From contig OZ038485.1 of assembly GCA_964036315.1 (NCBI GenBank), positions 98,081,550 to 98,145,549 of the forward strand: a DNA stretch of 64,000 nucleotides. The letters run 5' to 3'. Numbering within the stretch: position 1 is the first letter of the stretch; each line of letters starts with the position of its first letter. Shown piece after piece: positions 33,240-44,652 of this stretch. Below the pieces are notes generated by a model. It had not been told where the DNA came from. It saw only the letters and a program-made list of their open reading frames with translations, and searched no databases. Both the position numbers and the translations under genes were made by a program. Origin of the DNA: Acanthosepion esculentum (taxonomy: Eukaryota; Mollusca; Cephalopoda; Sepiida; Sepiidae).

Positions 33240-33813
33240 TAAGAAAGGTATCATTAAACAATTTAGACAAGTTTTGTCTACTTATTTTTAATAGGATCCT
33301 CTCGTAATTACGGACAGGATTCTTAGCATCCTTATTAAAGGAAGGAAGAAAATTACTATGTTGATGCATATTCATTTTATTCCGAGTACTTTCGACATCA
33401 GCAAAATGTCATAATCAAGGTTTTCGTTTTTCTAAGACAAAAATTGTTGCGTTCATCATTTTTCAAAGACATTTTTTTTTTGTTCAGCTGAAAATTAAAT
33501 TTTTACGTGATAAGTGAAAAAACGCCGAAATTATGTACTGTAAAATTTTAAAATTTTATTATGTAAACACGCGTGCATACGACAAGGGAGGTAACTAAGT
33601 TATTGAAATGTCTAAATATTTTAACGGAAGAAGAAAATATTTAAAACTATTAGTTAAAACTTACATATTTTACACTATTTAAACACTTGAGCAGTATTCA
33701 TAATTAATAATAATTCTTTTATTAAGCATTGGTTTAAATTTTTTTATTAAAAATAAGTAGACAAAACTTGTCTAAATTATTTAATGTGACATGTCTTATT
33801 AAAACATGCTTCA

Positions 33814-33816
<3 letters not shown>
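33240..33816. mobile_element. Inverted-repeat (MITE-like) element between TA arrays, copy I
   Basis: Arms: AATTTAGACAAGTTTTGTCT at 33260 and its inverse AGACAAAACTTGTCTAAATT near 33760, extending over about 40 bp each with looser similarity to the TA edges. The core contains TCCGAGTACTTTCGACATCAG, related inversely to the core of 37503-38225. Both outer edges pass straight into TA arrays. Confidence 0.75.

Positions 33817-33881
<65 letters not shown>
33817..33881 (+). repeat. (TA)n microsatellite
   Basis: About 64 bp. Confidence 0.97.
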
Positions 33882-33883
<2 letters not shown>

Positions 33884-33914
33884 CGTAATATAATAGATAT
33901 ATAAACGTAATTAT

Positions 33915-34025
33915 TAATCGGAGAGCCGAGTTGCAATTCTCGTTGGGTTCGTTATATTCACATACGCAAATACCCTTGGGAGAGGTATTAATCAACCTCT
34001 TATCTCCCCAGCTATGGGTTAATTA
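33915..34025 (-). mobile_element. SINE-M head fragment
   Basis: CGGAGAGCCGAGTTGCAATTCTCGTTG carries a B-box-like segment close to that of 5690. It is followed by the body start CAAATACCCTTGGGAGAGGTAT and CCCCAGCTATGGG. The order on the plus strand shows a plus-oriented head; orientation relative to SINE-M is uncertain. Confidence 0.5.
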
Positions 34026-34164
34026 GTATTTAATTCAGTATCATTAAACCACTATTATTACCCCAAAAACAAAAAAAAATGTTACTATTTACAAATAATT
34101 CTTTATTTAAATAACCAGCAAATGGTTGATAAGCTGTACAAAAAGAATAAATCAATTAATGATA

Positions 34165-34167
<3 letters not shown>

Positions 34168-34214
<47 letters not shown>
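34168..34214 (+). repeat. (TA)n microsatellite
   Basis: About 47 bp. Confidence 0.97.
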
Positions 34215-34217
<3 letters not shown>

Positions 34218-34346
34218 GCTTAGTGAAGGATGCCATTGCTCTTGGGGTCTGTCCTGTGGGTTTTGTATACTTGGATGAATCACCGGAAATTAGTATTAGC
34301 TGTGTTATATTGTATCTAGTTACTTAATTTACTCTTCGTCACCGAG

Positions 34347-34420
34347 ACACGTTGGCCTGATGGTATGATGCTTGTATTGAATCATAATGGTCCGGGTTCG
34401 ATTCTCAAAAATAGATGGGA
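34347..34420 (+). mobile_element. tRNA-like SINE head
   Basis: A-box-like TTGGCCTGATGG and B-box-like GGTCCGGGTTCGATTCTC, about 45 bp apart. Both are internal RNA polymerase III promoter elements, followed by non-tRNA sequence and a TA/GT microsatellite. Confidence 0.6.
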
Positions 34421-34488
34421 CCAAACGGCTGTCCATTGCTTTTCTGCATTCTGTTGAGGATTCTAGGTCTAGACATGATGAATTATTA

Positions 34489-34492
<4 letters not shown>

Positions 34493-34558
<66 letters not shown>
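34493..34558 (+). repeat. TA/GT compound microsatellite
   Basis: TA to about 34532, then GT to 34557. Confidence 0.97.
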
Positions 34559-34564
34559 ATCTCA

Positions 34565-34945
34565 GTTTTTTGAGATGCAAACGGCGTTGTGTTTATTGAC
34601 TCCAAAAGGGCCACATCATCCATGGTCAGTACTATGTCAACACGCTGAGGCAGTTACAAAAAGCTATAATGACCAAACCTCCCGGAAAACTGATGAAATG
34701 GTTCTTTTTTAATCAGAACAATGCTCTAGCACAAACGACCTTGGTTTAAATGCCTGCTGTGCATGACTGTGGCATTGAACTTGTTGATCACCCCCCCCCT
34801 ATTCCTCTGATTTGACTATCATCTGTTCCCCAACATGAAACCACTTGGCTGGAAACAGTGTTGCAATGATGACGACGTCATATCTGCTGTTGATGACTTC
34901 CTTGACTAAAAGATTGAGCTGCCTTCTTTGAACAGTCAGATGTAG
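34565..34945 (+). pseudogene. Mariner transposase C-terminal fragment
   Basis: Across shifted frames the plus strand gives a GVVFIDS start and a residual YYVNTLRQLQKA-like block. The second catalytic box is degenerate, reading FFNQNNALAQ where HQDNAPAH is usual, so the Asp is now Asn. VHDCGIELVDHPPP, a damaged YSPDLAPSD third box (near 34805) and YHLFPNMKPL follow. NDDDVISAVDDFLD, typical of the mariner C-terminus, comes before a stop. The N-terminal half is missing, replaced on the left by a TA/GT array. Inactive. Confidence 0.88.
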
Positions 34946-35150
34946 TTATTAACAAGAAAAGGTGACATTAATACATGTAAGATTTCTCAGATCTCGCATC
35001 CGTTCTTCATAGTCAGCTTATGAACTTTTCAGCCCGCTCTCGAACCTGGAGGGAAACAATGAAGTCATTAATAAGGAGAGTTGAAATTAATGCATGCAAG
35101 ATTTCCCAGCTCTTGCATCATACCTTCCTAGTCAGCCTTTTAAATTTTCA
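34946..35150 (+). repeat. Two direct copies of a 90-bp block downstream of the mariner fragment
   Basis: TGTAAGATTTCTCAGATCTCGC and TGCAAGATTTCCCAGCTCTTGC head two similar segments (34948-35033, 35063-35150), both ending in AATTTTCAGCAC-like sequence. Confidence 0.7.
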
Positions 35151-35309
35151 GCACAGACACAAAAACTACATTTTCTCGTAGATTACCTTGGCACTGACTG
35201 AAGTTAATGCAATTCGTACATATGTCGACAATTACATCCCAAATAACAACACGCTGACTTTAAATAAAATCAATATTAGTTTTCTCAGCCTGCAACAATC
35301 TTTTGCTCG

Positions 35310-35350
35310 TCCTGGGTATGACGATAAACTACATCCGGCAGCAAGGCCAA

Positions 35351-35353
<3 letters not shown>
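35310..35353 (+). mobile_element. Repeat G head fragment (single minisatellite unit)
   Basis: CGTCCTGGGTATGACGATAA then ACTACATCCGGCAGCAAGGCC. This is one copy of the unit amplified at 8120-8960, in its native context, cut by a TA array. Confidence 0.8.

Positions 35354-35417
<64 letters not shown>
35354..35417 (+). repeat. (TA)n microsatellite
   Basis: About 64 bp. Confidence 0.98.
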
Positions 35418-35422
<5 letters not shown>

Positions 35423-35640
35423 TTTCATTGATTACGTCAGACAAGGTGCTTTGATTTAGTTTTTTATACAATTTCTCATGCGATCTAATAATTTTCTTCT
35501 TTTCAGATGATAAATTATATAAAAACTGCCGAATGTTCTTTTTTTTCTGCTAAATAAGAAATAGTTTTTTGCATGTATGTATTTATATAATGTTTTCGTT
35601 TTTCAAAACAAAGTCAAGTTATTGTTCAAAGTTAATATTA
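35418..35640. mobile_element. Inverted-repeat element, left arm and core (copy of the 60365 family)
   Basis: ATTTCATTGATTACGTCAGA, AAGGTGCTTTGATTTAG, ATACAATTTCTCATG and TATATAAAAACTG match the left arm at 60385-60500. The core follows, but no right arm was found. Confidence 0.65.
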
Positions 35641-35908
35641 TTAAGTGTCGTTTGTTTTTGTTTTATTAGCAATGCTTCCATTATTTTTAGCTTTTTTGCA
35701 TGTAGATGATTATATAATATTTGCGTTGTCAACAAGTATGTTACGAATAGTGTCCGGTAGATCTCCATGGATATTTAAATAAGATCTAATTGTGTGAGCT
35801 ATAGTCAGAAAGATGTAGAGGGAGTCTTCGTGTCAAACATGTTGTAGTATGGCCTATATAATTATTTACGAATTTTGATTGATCAGGAATACAATTCCGT
35901 AATGAGCA

Positions 35909-35958
<50 letters not shown>

Positions 35959-36058
35959 TTGTGTGTGTGTTTGTGTGTGTGAGTGTGTGTGTGTAAATTC
36001 TTTTCAAATAGAGTGTATATGTGAAAGAACAAAATGAATAAAAAGACAAGAGGAAGAA

Positions 36059-36059
<1 letters not shown>
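35640..36059. other. Unassigned spacer with TA/GT microsatellite
   Basis: TA 35910-35948 then GT-rich 35948-35993. No gene. Confidence 0.6.

Positions 36060-36117
<58 letters not shown>
36060..36117 (+). repeat. (TA)n microsatellite
   Basis: 58 bp. A short TATC run is at 36420-36462. Confidence 0.97.
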
Positions 36118-36119
<2 letters not shown>

Positions 36120-36489
36120 CTCTAATATATCTTCTCCTCCATCTACCTCTATTTCTTTACTGTCTAGATCGTCATTATAATACTGAAAATCTATGTAAAC
36201 TTACGTCCAGAAATTTAGCTCCGTTACTCCCACTATTTCTCCTTTTATCTGTCCTCTTTTTTCTTTCTCTTTCTCTATCTTCTTCTTTTTCTTTTACTCT
36301 TTACATGTTTCAATTCTAAGTTCTTCTCTCATTTTATAACACCTCTGAATTGATAAGATGACAAAAAATCTGTGGATCGAAATGGCGATTTTCTGTATGA
36401 GGTAGTTTTGCATTTTTAATCTATCTATCTATTGATCTATCTATCTATCTATCTATCTACATTTGATACGCTAGAGCAGATATGAATAG

Positions 36490-36790
36490 AAGAGATTCAT
36501 GGAAGATTTAAGTTTAAAGATAGTAAAATCGACCTTGCTAACCAGACGCTTCTCTGTGGCCGAACGGTTAAGGCATGTCACGTGAAATGACGGTTCCGTA
36601 TAGGATACAGGTTCGATTCCTGTCGGAGAACGAAAATTTTCTATGAAAATTTCTCGGACATTCAGGCCGGTAAATGTTATTTAATACTGTTTATTATAAA
36701 ACAGAGCATTTGCTTAAATACTTGTATCTATAAAAAGAACGTTAAACATATCATAAATGTCTTTAAATAAATTGTCGGACATTGTCCCAT
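36490..36790 (+). mobile_element. SINE-S, plus copy
   Basis: Upstream conserved segment GAGATTCATGGAAGATTTAAG, then the tRNA-Ser-like region. The body follows (AAAATTTCTCGGACATTCAG, ACTGTTTATTATAAAACAG, TTGTATCTATAAAAAGAACG) and the tail AAATAAATTGTCGGACATTG. The same order is seen at 60060-60345 and inverted at 16540-16915. Confidence 0.82.
36550..36630 (+). tRNA. tRNA-Ser-like sequence (anticodon TGA) embedded in SINE-S
   Basis: Folds as a class II tRNA: acceptor TTCTCTG/CGGAGAA, D-arm GGCCGAACGGTTAAGGC, anticodon stem TGTCA/TGACG with loop CGTGAAA (anticodon TGA at 36583-36585), a long variable arm and T-arm ACAGG-TTCGATT-CCTGT. T33 is replaced by G and the sequence is part of a dispersed repeat. 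It is best read as a SINE promoter head rather than a working tRNA gene. Confidence 0.7.
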
Positions 36791-36794
36791 TCAA

Positions 36795-36997
36795 AAATAT
36801 ATGACTATCTATCTATCTATACACCTTTCAGGAGCGAGTATTTTCAATCTTCCTTTTACACACACACACAAACGCACCCCCCCCCCACACATATATATAT
36901 ATATATACATATACGAGGACAGGTAAAAAAATATCCGCAATTTCGCCATAACATATCTTTATCAGGTGTGCGAATAATGTCTTTGACATTCATTGCA

Positions 36998-37041
<44 letters not shown>

Positions 37042-37379
37042 GCGTATCTGGGCAACAATATATATATATATATATGTGTACGTATGTATGTATGTATATA
37101 TATATATAAATATTACGCTACAAGATAATTGGCAAATGTTTGTTTAAAAAAAAAAAAAAAAAAAAAAAAATTTTGACTAAAATATTGACCCTGAAGATGA
37201 ACAATGATGTTCGAAAGCGCTAGGTCATCGTATGGACAATACATATTTCGAAACTATTTTCAAATAAAAAGTCTCATTAGAGAATATGAGAAAATTCAAA
37301 AGAAAATATGCAAGACTATGTTGTCTTTAACCTTCTTTACTACATGTTTAAAAGAAAGGTTGCTGCCAAATTACACATA

Positions 37380-37385
<6 letters not shown>
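36795..37385. other. Microsatellite-rich spacer with a hammerhead-like motif
   Basis: CA, TA and GT runs at 36861-36906, 37003-37038 and 37055-37108, and a poly-A at 37147-37170. At 37186-37225 the order CCTGAAGATGAACA...GTTCGAAAGCGCTAGGTC has a CTGAAGA, a GAAC/GTTC stem and GAAA. Confidence 0.6.

Positions 37386-37473
<88 letters not shown>
37385..37473 (+). repeat. TA/GA compound microsatellite
   Basis: TA to 37446, GA to 37473. Confidence 0.98.
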
Positions 37474-37502
37474 TAGGTGTATGTATTTAGGCATCATATT
37501 TT

Positions 37503-38221
37503 CATTCAAGCGTGGCTGGTTAAATAATTTTGACATATTAGTCTGTTTATTTTTATTTTAATCCTTTCAAGTCCACGAATTAATTTCTTGGTGTCTGTAG
37601 AAAATTGATTAAGAAAAATTCACAAAATTTTCTTTCAAATAATTGAATGAGCATAGTTCAGTCTCAGAACATTTAAAGGTACACTCATGTCTACATTCTC
37701 AATTCAGACAGATATTAATCTAAAATACATTTTTTCTTCATGAAACTAGTAATAAGAAAAAATACTTTCTGGAAAAGCCCTTTATGTAAGAGAATTGCTG
37801 CCAAAAATAAAATCAACTATGAGTATAGCAACAAAATGGTCAAATGTTTGTAGCAGAAAATTTTTTATATAAAATATTCAATGAAAATATAACTAAATTC
37901 TAAAAATCTTTTGCATTTTTTAAATATTAATAAAAAATTACGAAAGTTACATCCCTTGCGTATTCGAATTTGGAACGCTGTAAATGATCAGTGAAATATA
38001 TTTTGAATTTACTGTGGTAGTGTATACACATCCACATATATTTTAAACCCCTGAAGATGGTCTCAGATGATACTGAAAGTACTTGGTAAAATAAAAATTA
38101 CTTGAAGGAAAATTTTGGAATTTTTCTTAATCAATTTTCTACAGCTACCAAGAAATGAATCTGTGGACTTGAAAGGATCCAAATTAAAATAAATAGACAT
38201 AATACTTCTCACCAAACATGC

Positions 38222-38225
<4 letters not shown>
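37503..38225. mobile_element. Inverted-repeat (MITE-like) element between microsatellites, copy II
   Basis: Left arm about 37503-37640, right arm about 38100-38225. CCTTTCAAGTCCAC, TTCTTGGT and TGTAGAAAATTGATTAAGAA return inverted on the right. Arms exceed 100 bp with some indels. The core near 38050 reads CCCTGAAGATGGTCTCAG...GAAAGTACTTGG. The right edge enters a TA array (38226), the left edge is near the TA/GA array. Confidence 0.8.

Positions 38226-38279
<54 letters not shown>
38226..38279 (+). repeat. (TA)n microsatellite
   Basis: 54 bp. Confidence 0.98.
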
Positions 38280-38280
<1 letters not shown>

Positions 38281-38282
<2 letters not shown>

Positions 38283-38890
38283 GCGTTTCACCCCAAGCAA
38301 GGCGGGAAGCCACTAGCACGCAAGGGGTTACAAGGGTTACAGAGAGTTGGTGAGAGAGCGAATAGGAGTGATAGAGGTAGGATGAAGAGAAGGATAGGGG
38401 ATAGATCAAGGCATTTGAATAGTTGGAGATTATAGCTATCAGGGAAACAGGGGAGTTCCATAGGCGAGAATTGCGAGATATGAAGATATTGAAGTGGAAG
38501 AGACAGCTAAATTTAACAGTTTCGACAGTGAAAGGGCGTGAGCGAGATGCCAGTCTAGTTGAACGCATAAATTCATGAAGTCTGGGAACCAGCGAAAGCA
38601 GCTCATCGGAGCAGTTACTGTGAAAGTGTTTGTAAAAAAGAGAGTGGGTGGGACGGCACGTCTGTGAGAGAGCGACTGCAGACGAGATGCTAGATCAGGG
38701 CCAATTACGTTGCATATCCGTCTCTGGATCTTATCAAGAACCTTGAGACAAACATAAGAGGCACCAGACCATATATGGCAGCAATACTCCATGTAAGGGC
38801 GAATGGTTGGTTTGTAGATTGGAAGGATCAACTCTGGCGAGAAATATTTCCTAGCGCGGCACAGGGAGCCAATTTTCCTTGTGGTGGACG
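38281..38890 (-). pseudogene. CR1-like LINE, RT C-terminus and 3' tail
   Basis: On the minus strand a 130-codon frame (38831-38439) reads ILPIYKPTIRPYMEYCCHIW, then ASYVCLKVLDKIQRRICNVI, GPDLASRLQSLSHRRAV and TNTFTVTAP. This is the standard end of a CR1/jockey-type reverse transcriptase. A frameshift follows, with an RSTRLASRSRPFTVET-like block in a second frame (38568-38500), then a noncoding tail that ends at 38281 in GCTTGGGGTGAAACGC next to TA repeats. Truncated at the 5' side by a TA/GT array. Best-preserved copy of this family here. Confidence 0.9.
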
Positions 38891-38895
38891 AAGCT

Positions 38896-38899
38896 TATA

Positions 38900-38958
<59 letters not shown>

Positions 38959-38962
38959 TCGT
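38896..38962 (+). repeat. TA/GT compound microsatellite
   Basis: TA 38896-38936 with one CATA step, GT to about 38958. Confidence 0.97.
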
Positions 38963-39007
38963 GCGTGTGTGTATGTATGGATATTGGTTATTTTAGAGTA
39001 AGTTGTT

Positions 39008-39224
39008 GCACAAATTTGAACCTGAAATCCACAAATTTGAACCTGAAATCCACAAATATGAACCTGAAATCCACAAATTTGAACCTGAAATCCACAAATA
39101 TGAACCTGAAATCCACAAATTTGAACCTGAAATCCATAAATATGAACCTGAAATCCACAAATTTGAACCTGAAATCCACAAATATGAACCTGAAATCCAC
39201 AAATTTGAACCTGAAGTCCACATA
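39008..39224 (+). repeat. 21-bp minisatellite, about 10 units
   Basis: Unit ACAAATTTGAACCTGAAATCC, alternating TTTGAAC and TATGAAC so that the true period is 42 bp. With a length divisible by three and no stop, three plus frames and two minus frames stay open. The reading KFEPEIH/KYEPEIH is a perfect heptapeptide repeat but lacks any gene context. Confidence 0.95.
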
Positions 39225-39229
39225 TACTA

Positions 39230-39999
39230 GCCGCTGCGTTATAACAAGTAACAGTGAAAAGCTGATTTATTTGTTTCCCAGTGTTGCAAGTTGAATAATT
39301 TGGGAACTGGCGTTGCTAAGTGTGTCTCTTTACTTATTAACTTGTGGCCTTATGTCTGATAAAGGTAAGCTAGTTAAATATCGGCACACACGCTTTGGTA
39401 ATATTTAACCAATACTTCAACTGTTAACGCTACACAGTCTTACCGGTAAAACAATGATTCTGCATATTTCTATTGATGGAGCTAAGTACTTGCATGCACT
39501 CATACGCATGCGAGAAACAATCGACAAGAAGCAGAAAATAAATAAATTACCCCCCTCCCAACGACAACCCAGCCAGACCAAGATGGTGGATCTTTTTCTG
39601 GCTATACGCGGCTCATTAGAATCGAATTTCCGTCTCCTCTGAGATTTCAAATCCTTTCTCTCGACAGTTAATGGACGGTGGCAAATAATGTTTCGAATAC
39701 AGGCAAGTATCTCTTTTTTCAATGATGACTGCATTCTGCTCGGTCCCCATGCCTTTCCCTTGACACCGACGCGGTCAGTTAGGTCGGAATTGGGATTCGT
39801 GGGTGGAGGTGGTACAAGTTTTGGAATGCGACAGAGTTAATAATTCATCTTTTTTTTTCTTTACCCAGCCAATCCAAGGCTGGGGAGTTAGAACCATGAA
39901 GAAGACATCGGGAAAGATATTAAAGGAAAAAGAAGCTGTGGAGAGCCATGAAAGGTTACGTTCTGAAGGAGAGTATTTTTTTAATAGATTTCTCGTACA
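39230..39999. other. Unassigned spacer
   Basis: No domain recognised. GTGGAGAGCCATGAAAGGTTACG at about 39937-39960 resembles the terminal codons of LINE-B. The 105-codon minus frame 39417-39734 has no family signature. Confidence 0.4.
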
Positions 40000-40267
40000 T
40001 ATTCATTGTTATTTTCGTGTCTTCTTTTATAGTTTTTCCTTCATCATTTTAATTTTCTCTTCCTTCTCGATTTTTGTATCGGAGCTACACGTTCTTTTTT
40101 CCTTCCGTTTTGCATCTCTCACCCTTTTTCACACGAATTTCTACTTTTTTTCCTTCTCTCACTTCATATATATGTCTTTTGTTTTCTCTTTCTTCCTTTC
40201 AATATTTTTCTCCCAACAGTTAGTCTTTCTCTTCCTACTCTTGTTGTTGTTGTTGTTCTTCTTCTTC

Positions 40268-40299
<32 letters not shown>

Positions 40300-40670
40300 C
40301 TTCTTCTTCTTCTTCTTCTTCTTCTTCTTCTTCTTCGCTTTTACGTTATAACTCCTTCCTTTTCTATCGTTTTTCGTCGTTTTCCTTTTGGGGATTTTTG
40401 CATTTTTGCAGTTCATCTTTTCTTTCACATTTCCTTCTTTTTTCTCATTTTGATCGTTTCTTCTTCTTCTTCTTCTTCTTCTTCTTCTTCTTCTTCTTCT
40501 TCTTCTTCTTCTTCTTCTTCTTCAAATATATGCTTAATTCTTCTTTCCTAATGAATATTAATTCTCGTCTCCTTCTTCTTTCTTAAATCATCTCCCTCTC
40601 TTTCTGTAGATTCACTCTCTTTTTCTTTTCCTCTAATCCAACTCATTTTCTTCTTTTTCAAGAATTAATG
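40000..40670 (+). repeat. Polypyrimidine region with two CTT arrays
   Basis: T/C-rich over about 670 bp, containing CTT arrays at 40255-40336 and 40459-40522. The phenylalanine-rich frame is spurious. Confidence 0.95.
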
Positions 40671-40734
40671 ACTTTTATTTTTATAATTCGACATATATTT
40701 TTATTAGGTCAAACGTTATTTCGTAGTGGATACT

Positions 40735-41379
<645 letters not shown>

Positions 41380-41380
<1 letters not shown>

Positions 41381-41784
41381 AAAAAAAAATTGTGTCTATT
41401 AATTTTAATGATTGCTTTCTCAAAATTACTTATAATCCTTCTCGGTCAACAAGAAACCTGTCAGAAATTTTCCGAAGTTCATTTTTAGATATTCTCATAT
41501 AACAGTGATATGTTTGCCACATCTCTGTGTAAAAGTCTACTAGTTCTAAATCTTTAAACTACGGTAGTGAATGCCTTGTAAAATATAATACTGCTGTCAG
41601 TAATAACCTAAACCAAAGAGCTAATTTCCTTTCCTCATTTAAGTTAATATTCTTTAAAGAATGAAATAAAAAAAAATATATCAATAATGGCTACCCTCAT
41701 TATATAGTCGACAAACAAGCGAAATTTCATTATCAAATGCAACACAATTAAAAAAAAAGACGAAATAGAAATAAAAGATATACA

Positions 41785-41786
<2 letters not shown>
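41380..41786. other. Unassigned AT-rich spacer
   Basis: Nothing recognised. Confidence 0.4.

Positions 41787-41851
<65 letters not shown>
41787..41851 (+). repeat. (TA)n microsatellite
   Basis: About 64 bp. Confidence 0.98.
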
Positions 41852-41852
<1 letters not shown>

Positions 41853-42420
41853 TCGTAGCATCTGTCTGTCAGTTTGCTTGCTATCGGAATCCTCCTAGGG
41901 TTTTGGAGATAGACCCACATAACCATATATATTCTGAAACTACATTACCGAGGGTACTAGGATAAGTATATTTCATTTTCATCAAAAGGTGTTCTCGGGG
42001 TGGGGGGCACAAATCAACCACTGAATCTTTTTCCCTTTGATTTAAATTTAAACTTGAAGAAGGGAATAATTCGTATCCAAAATATAAAAGGTGAAAGCCA
42101 GAATATGGACATGACATCAGCAAGATCATTGAGTAATATTGAAATGCATCATTTTCCTCCACAAATTATAACAATGATTTAAAATCAACCATCATTTTCT
42201 TACAAAAATGCATTTGAATATTAATTCAAAAACAAGGTAGGCAAAGACTGGCCACTACTTCAAGTTTCATGTGTTACCCACAATCTTGCCTATTTGGTTA
42301 CTGAATTAATATTCAATTGCTCTGTCATTTTTATGGCATAGAGCACTTTTTATGCCAGAAGGCTAATTTTAGGAAGACTCTATTTAGAGCTGCTAATTCA
42401 AACCGTAGAATTATATATAT
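41852..42420. other. Unassigned spacer
   Basis: No recognisable gene. The 93-codon minus frame lacks any family signature. Confidence 0.4.
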
Positions 42421-42427
42421 ATATATA

Positions 42428-42520
42428 AAAGACCTGATAAAACCGGAATTTATAAACAAGGATCATACCATTCATTAACGGATACAAGGTTAATGTATTT
42501 TATTATTAAAAATTGTTTGA
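42428..42520 (+). repeat. Dispersed repeat R1, copy 1
   Basis: GACCTGATAAAACCGGAATTTA, AGGATCATACCATTCATTAAC and AATTGTTTGAG match 59490-59575. Confidence 0.75.
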
Positions 42521-42521
42521 G

Positions 42522-42525
42522 TATA

Positions 42526-42620
<95 letters not shown>
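42522..42620 (+). repeat. (TA)n microsatellite, 99 bp
   Basis: Longest TA run in the window. It occupies the place where the outer left repeat of the adjacent Tc1 element should be. Confidence 0.98.
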
Positions 42621-42623
<3 letters not shown>

Positions 42624-42639
42624 CACACACACACATACA

Positions 42640-44146
42640 AAAAGGAATATAAATCTTAATTTTCAGAACAACAGGTTAAATAATAAATTTGACAGGCGAA
42701 TTATACAAAATAGGAAAAGACAAAATTATTCGTACAGAATGAAAATAGAAAAATCGAACAATTTTCACAATATTAATAGTTAATGGCTTCTCATCGTTAT
42801 AACTTGCAATCATTTTCTAAAGATTTTGATGAGATTTAAAACAAGACTTTTCTGGGATTTTCTTCCATTCTTCAAAGGTTACACGCTCTAATTCCTGAAG
42901 GATTTTTGGTGACCGACGATTTATTTGAACTTTCAATTCTTGCCATAGATTTTCAGTAGGGTTCAAGTCAGGACTTATTGACGGCCATGACAGAAGTGTA
43001 ATCTTCTTTTTCTGAAGCCATGCAGTCACTGATTTAGACTTATGTTTGGGATCATTATCTTACTGGAAAGTAAATCGTCGACCTAGATGAAGACTTTGCG
43101 CAGATAGTTTTAGATTTTCACCTAGAATTTTGATATAGCCTGCAGATTTCATTATTCCTCTTATTGCAATTAATTGTCCAGTCCCCCTGGAGCTAAAACA
43201 ACGCCAAAACATTATCGAGCTATCTCCATGTTTTAATGTTGCCACTGTGTTCTTTGGGAGGAAAGCCTCACCTTTCTTGCCCCAAATCTTCTGGACATCA
43301 TTATGTAGTAATTGTTCCCAAAAGCGATTTTCTTTGTCCAAGTACATTTTAGCAAATTTAAACCGAGCAACAATGTGAAATGTGTGTGAAGAGGGGTTCG
43401 TCATGGTCGGTTTCATTACAACACATTTCTATTTAAACAGCGTTGTATTATGCGAGTACTTACGCTGATAAACATCGTATCCAAACTTTTGGCGATGTTT
43501 TTCAAAACAACTCTTGGGGTTATATAAACCTAGTGATACAGTTTCAGTGCAGTTCTGGGTGACAATTTGGGTTTTCTTCCACGCCCAGGAAAATTCTCAG
43601 TCGTGCCAAACTGTTTAAACTTTTTTTTTTTTACAACGGACTGTGCCGTAGATCTAGGGATAGCTAACCGGTTTGAAATAGCGCTGTAATTATTTCCCGA
43701 CTTGTGGAAGATATTAATTCTCTGTCTCAAATCAACGCTAAGCTCCTTTGTCTTCCCCATTATATTGTTAACGTAAGAATAACAAAAGTGACACTCTATG
43801 CACCACGTGATATTCTTTGCTGGAATTATCACAAATAATCTACTGAATAAATAGTCTAGAAGGCTTCACCAATAACATAATTATATAAATTACATAAAGT
43901 TACACGAATCAATCAATTTAAAACGATATTTTCTACTGTACGAATAATTTTGTATTTTCCTATTTGCACAATTCACCTGCCAAATTTGCTTTATTTAACC
44001 TATTGTTCTGAAAATTGAGTTTTATATTCGCTTTTTTTGTGCTCATTGACATATAAAAAACCTGGCATCATCCGGGCATTAGATTCTGAGAAATGGATAA
44101 AAATATTAAAAATTGATGGGTGTACGAATAATTTCGTAGTTGACTG
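42640..44146 (-). mobile_element. Tc1-like element with IR/DR-type ends, left outer end lost
   Basis: The right inverted repeat has two direct repeats: outer TGTACGAATAATTTCGTAGT (44121-44140, ending GACTG 44142-44146 before TA) and inner TGTACGAATAATTTTGTATT (43937-43956). The left end keeps only the inner copy (AAAATTATTCGTACA, 42723-42737) and about 100 bp of inverted arm (42650-42740 against 43935-44035). The left outer repeat has been replaced by TA and CA repeats. Two direct repeats per end is the organisation of the Sleeping Beauty-type Tc1 group. Confidence 0.88.
42780..43760 (-). pseudogene. Tc1-like transposase, broken
   Basis: Begins MGKTKELSVDLRQRINIFHK (43760), the paired-like helix-turn-helix of Tc1 transposases, with a GRGRKP linker near 43570. 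After a stop and frameshift it continues RFKFAKMYLDKENRFWEQLL. The block with the first catalytic Asp (normally about DETKIELFG) is absent: the text passes from WEQLLH to NDVQKIWGKKGEAF. IMFWRCFSSRGTGQL follows. Then comes RRFTFQ, a TAA stop (near 43062) and DNDPKHKSKSVTAWL with the second Asp. The last block SPDLNPTENLWQEL keeps the Glu. About 300 residues, with stops and a missing catalytic block, so inactive. Confidence 0.93.
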
Positions 44147-44573
44147 TATATATTAATATCATTATTGTTATCATAACTGGTGTCGCTAAGATTAAACTTG
44201 ACGTGAATAATGAAGGTTAAAAATACAAAGACTGAATTGACACTTGTTTTCTATTTAAATAAAAGTGGAGAAAATTCAATTATACTTTGTTTTCCTAATT
44301 GGACTACTTAACCATCAATGCTAAGAGATCATTTTACATTTATTATAACTATTCTGGAATATATACATTCAAGACTGGCTATATGCTGAAATATAGTGTT
44401 GAGTTAACCTATATATATGAAATAATAATGCTCAATAACCGGCATAGACCGTATTTAAATATAGAGTGTGGGCATGGAGATCAACAGTCTGTTTCATGCT
44501 TGAATGCAATCTTCAGACCATGAAGCATAAAACATACTGTCGCTATTCGGCGTGGCTCTCTGTGCTCCCCACG

Positions 44574-44574
<1 letters not shown>
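44147..44574 (+). mobile_element. AT-rich spacer with dispersed repeat T (44377-44525)
   Basis: GAAATATAGTGTTGAG, ATAATGCTCAATAACCGGCAT, GAGATCAACAGTCTGTTTCATG follow the order of repeat T in the 24677 copy, with changes. Confidence 0.6.

Positions 44575-44648
<74 letters not shown>
44575..44648 (+). repeat. (TA)n microsatellite
   Basis: About 74 bp with one GTA step. Confidence 0.97.

Positions 44649-44649
<1 letters not shown>

Positions 44650-44652
<3 letters not shown>

Noticed and set aside
36550..36630. Functional tRNA-Ser gene
   Set aside because: Stems are good, but T33 is replaced and the sequence is part of a SINE with at least four copies in the window.
39803..40586. Phe-rich frames of 182 and 62 codons
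   Set aside because: CTT arrays in a polypyrimidine region.
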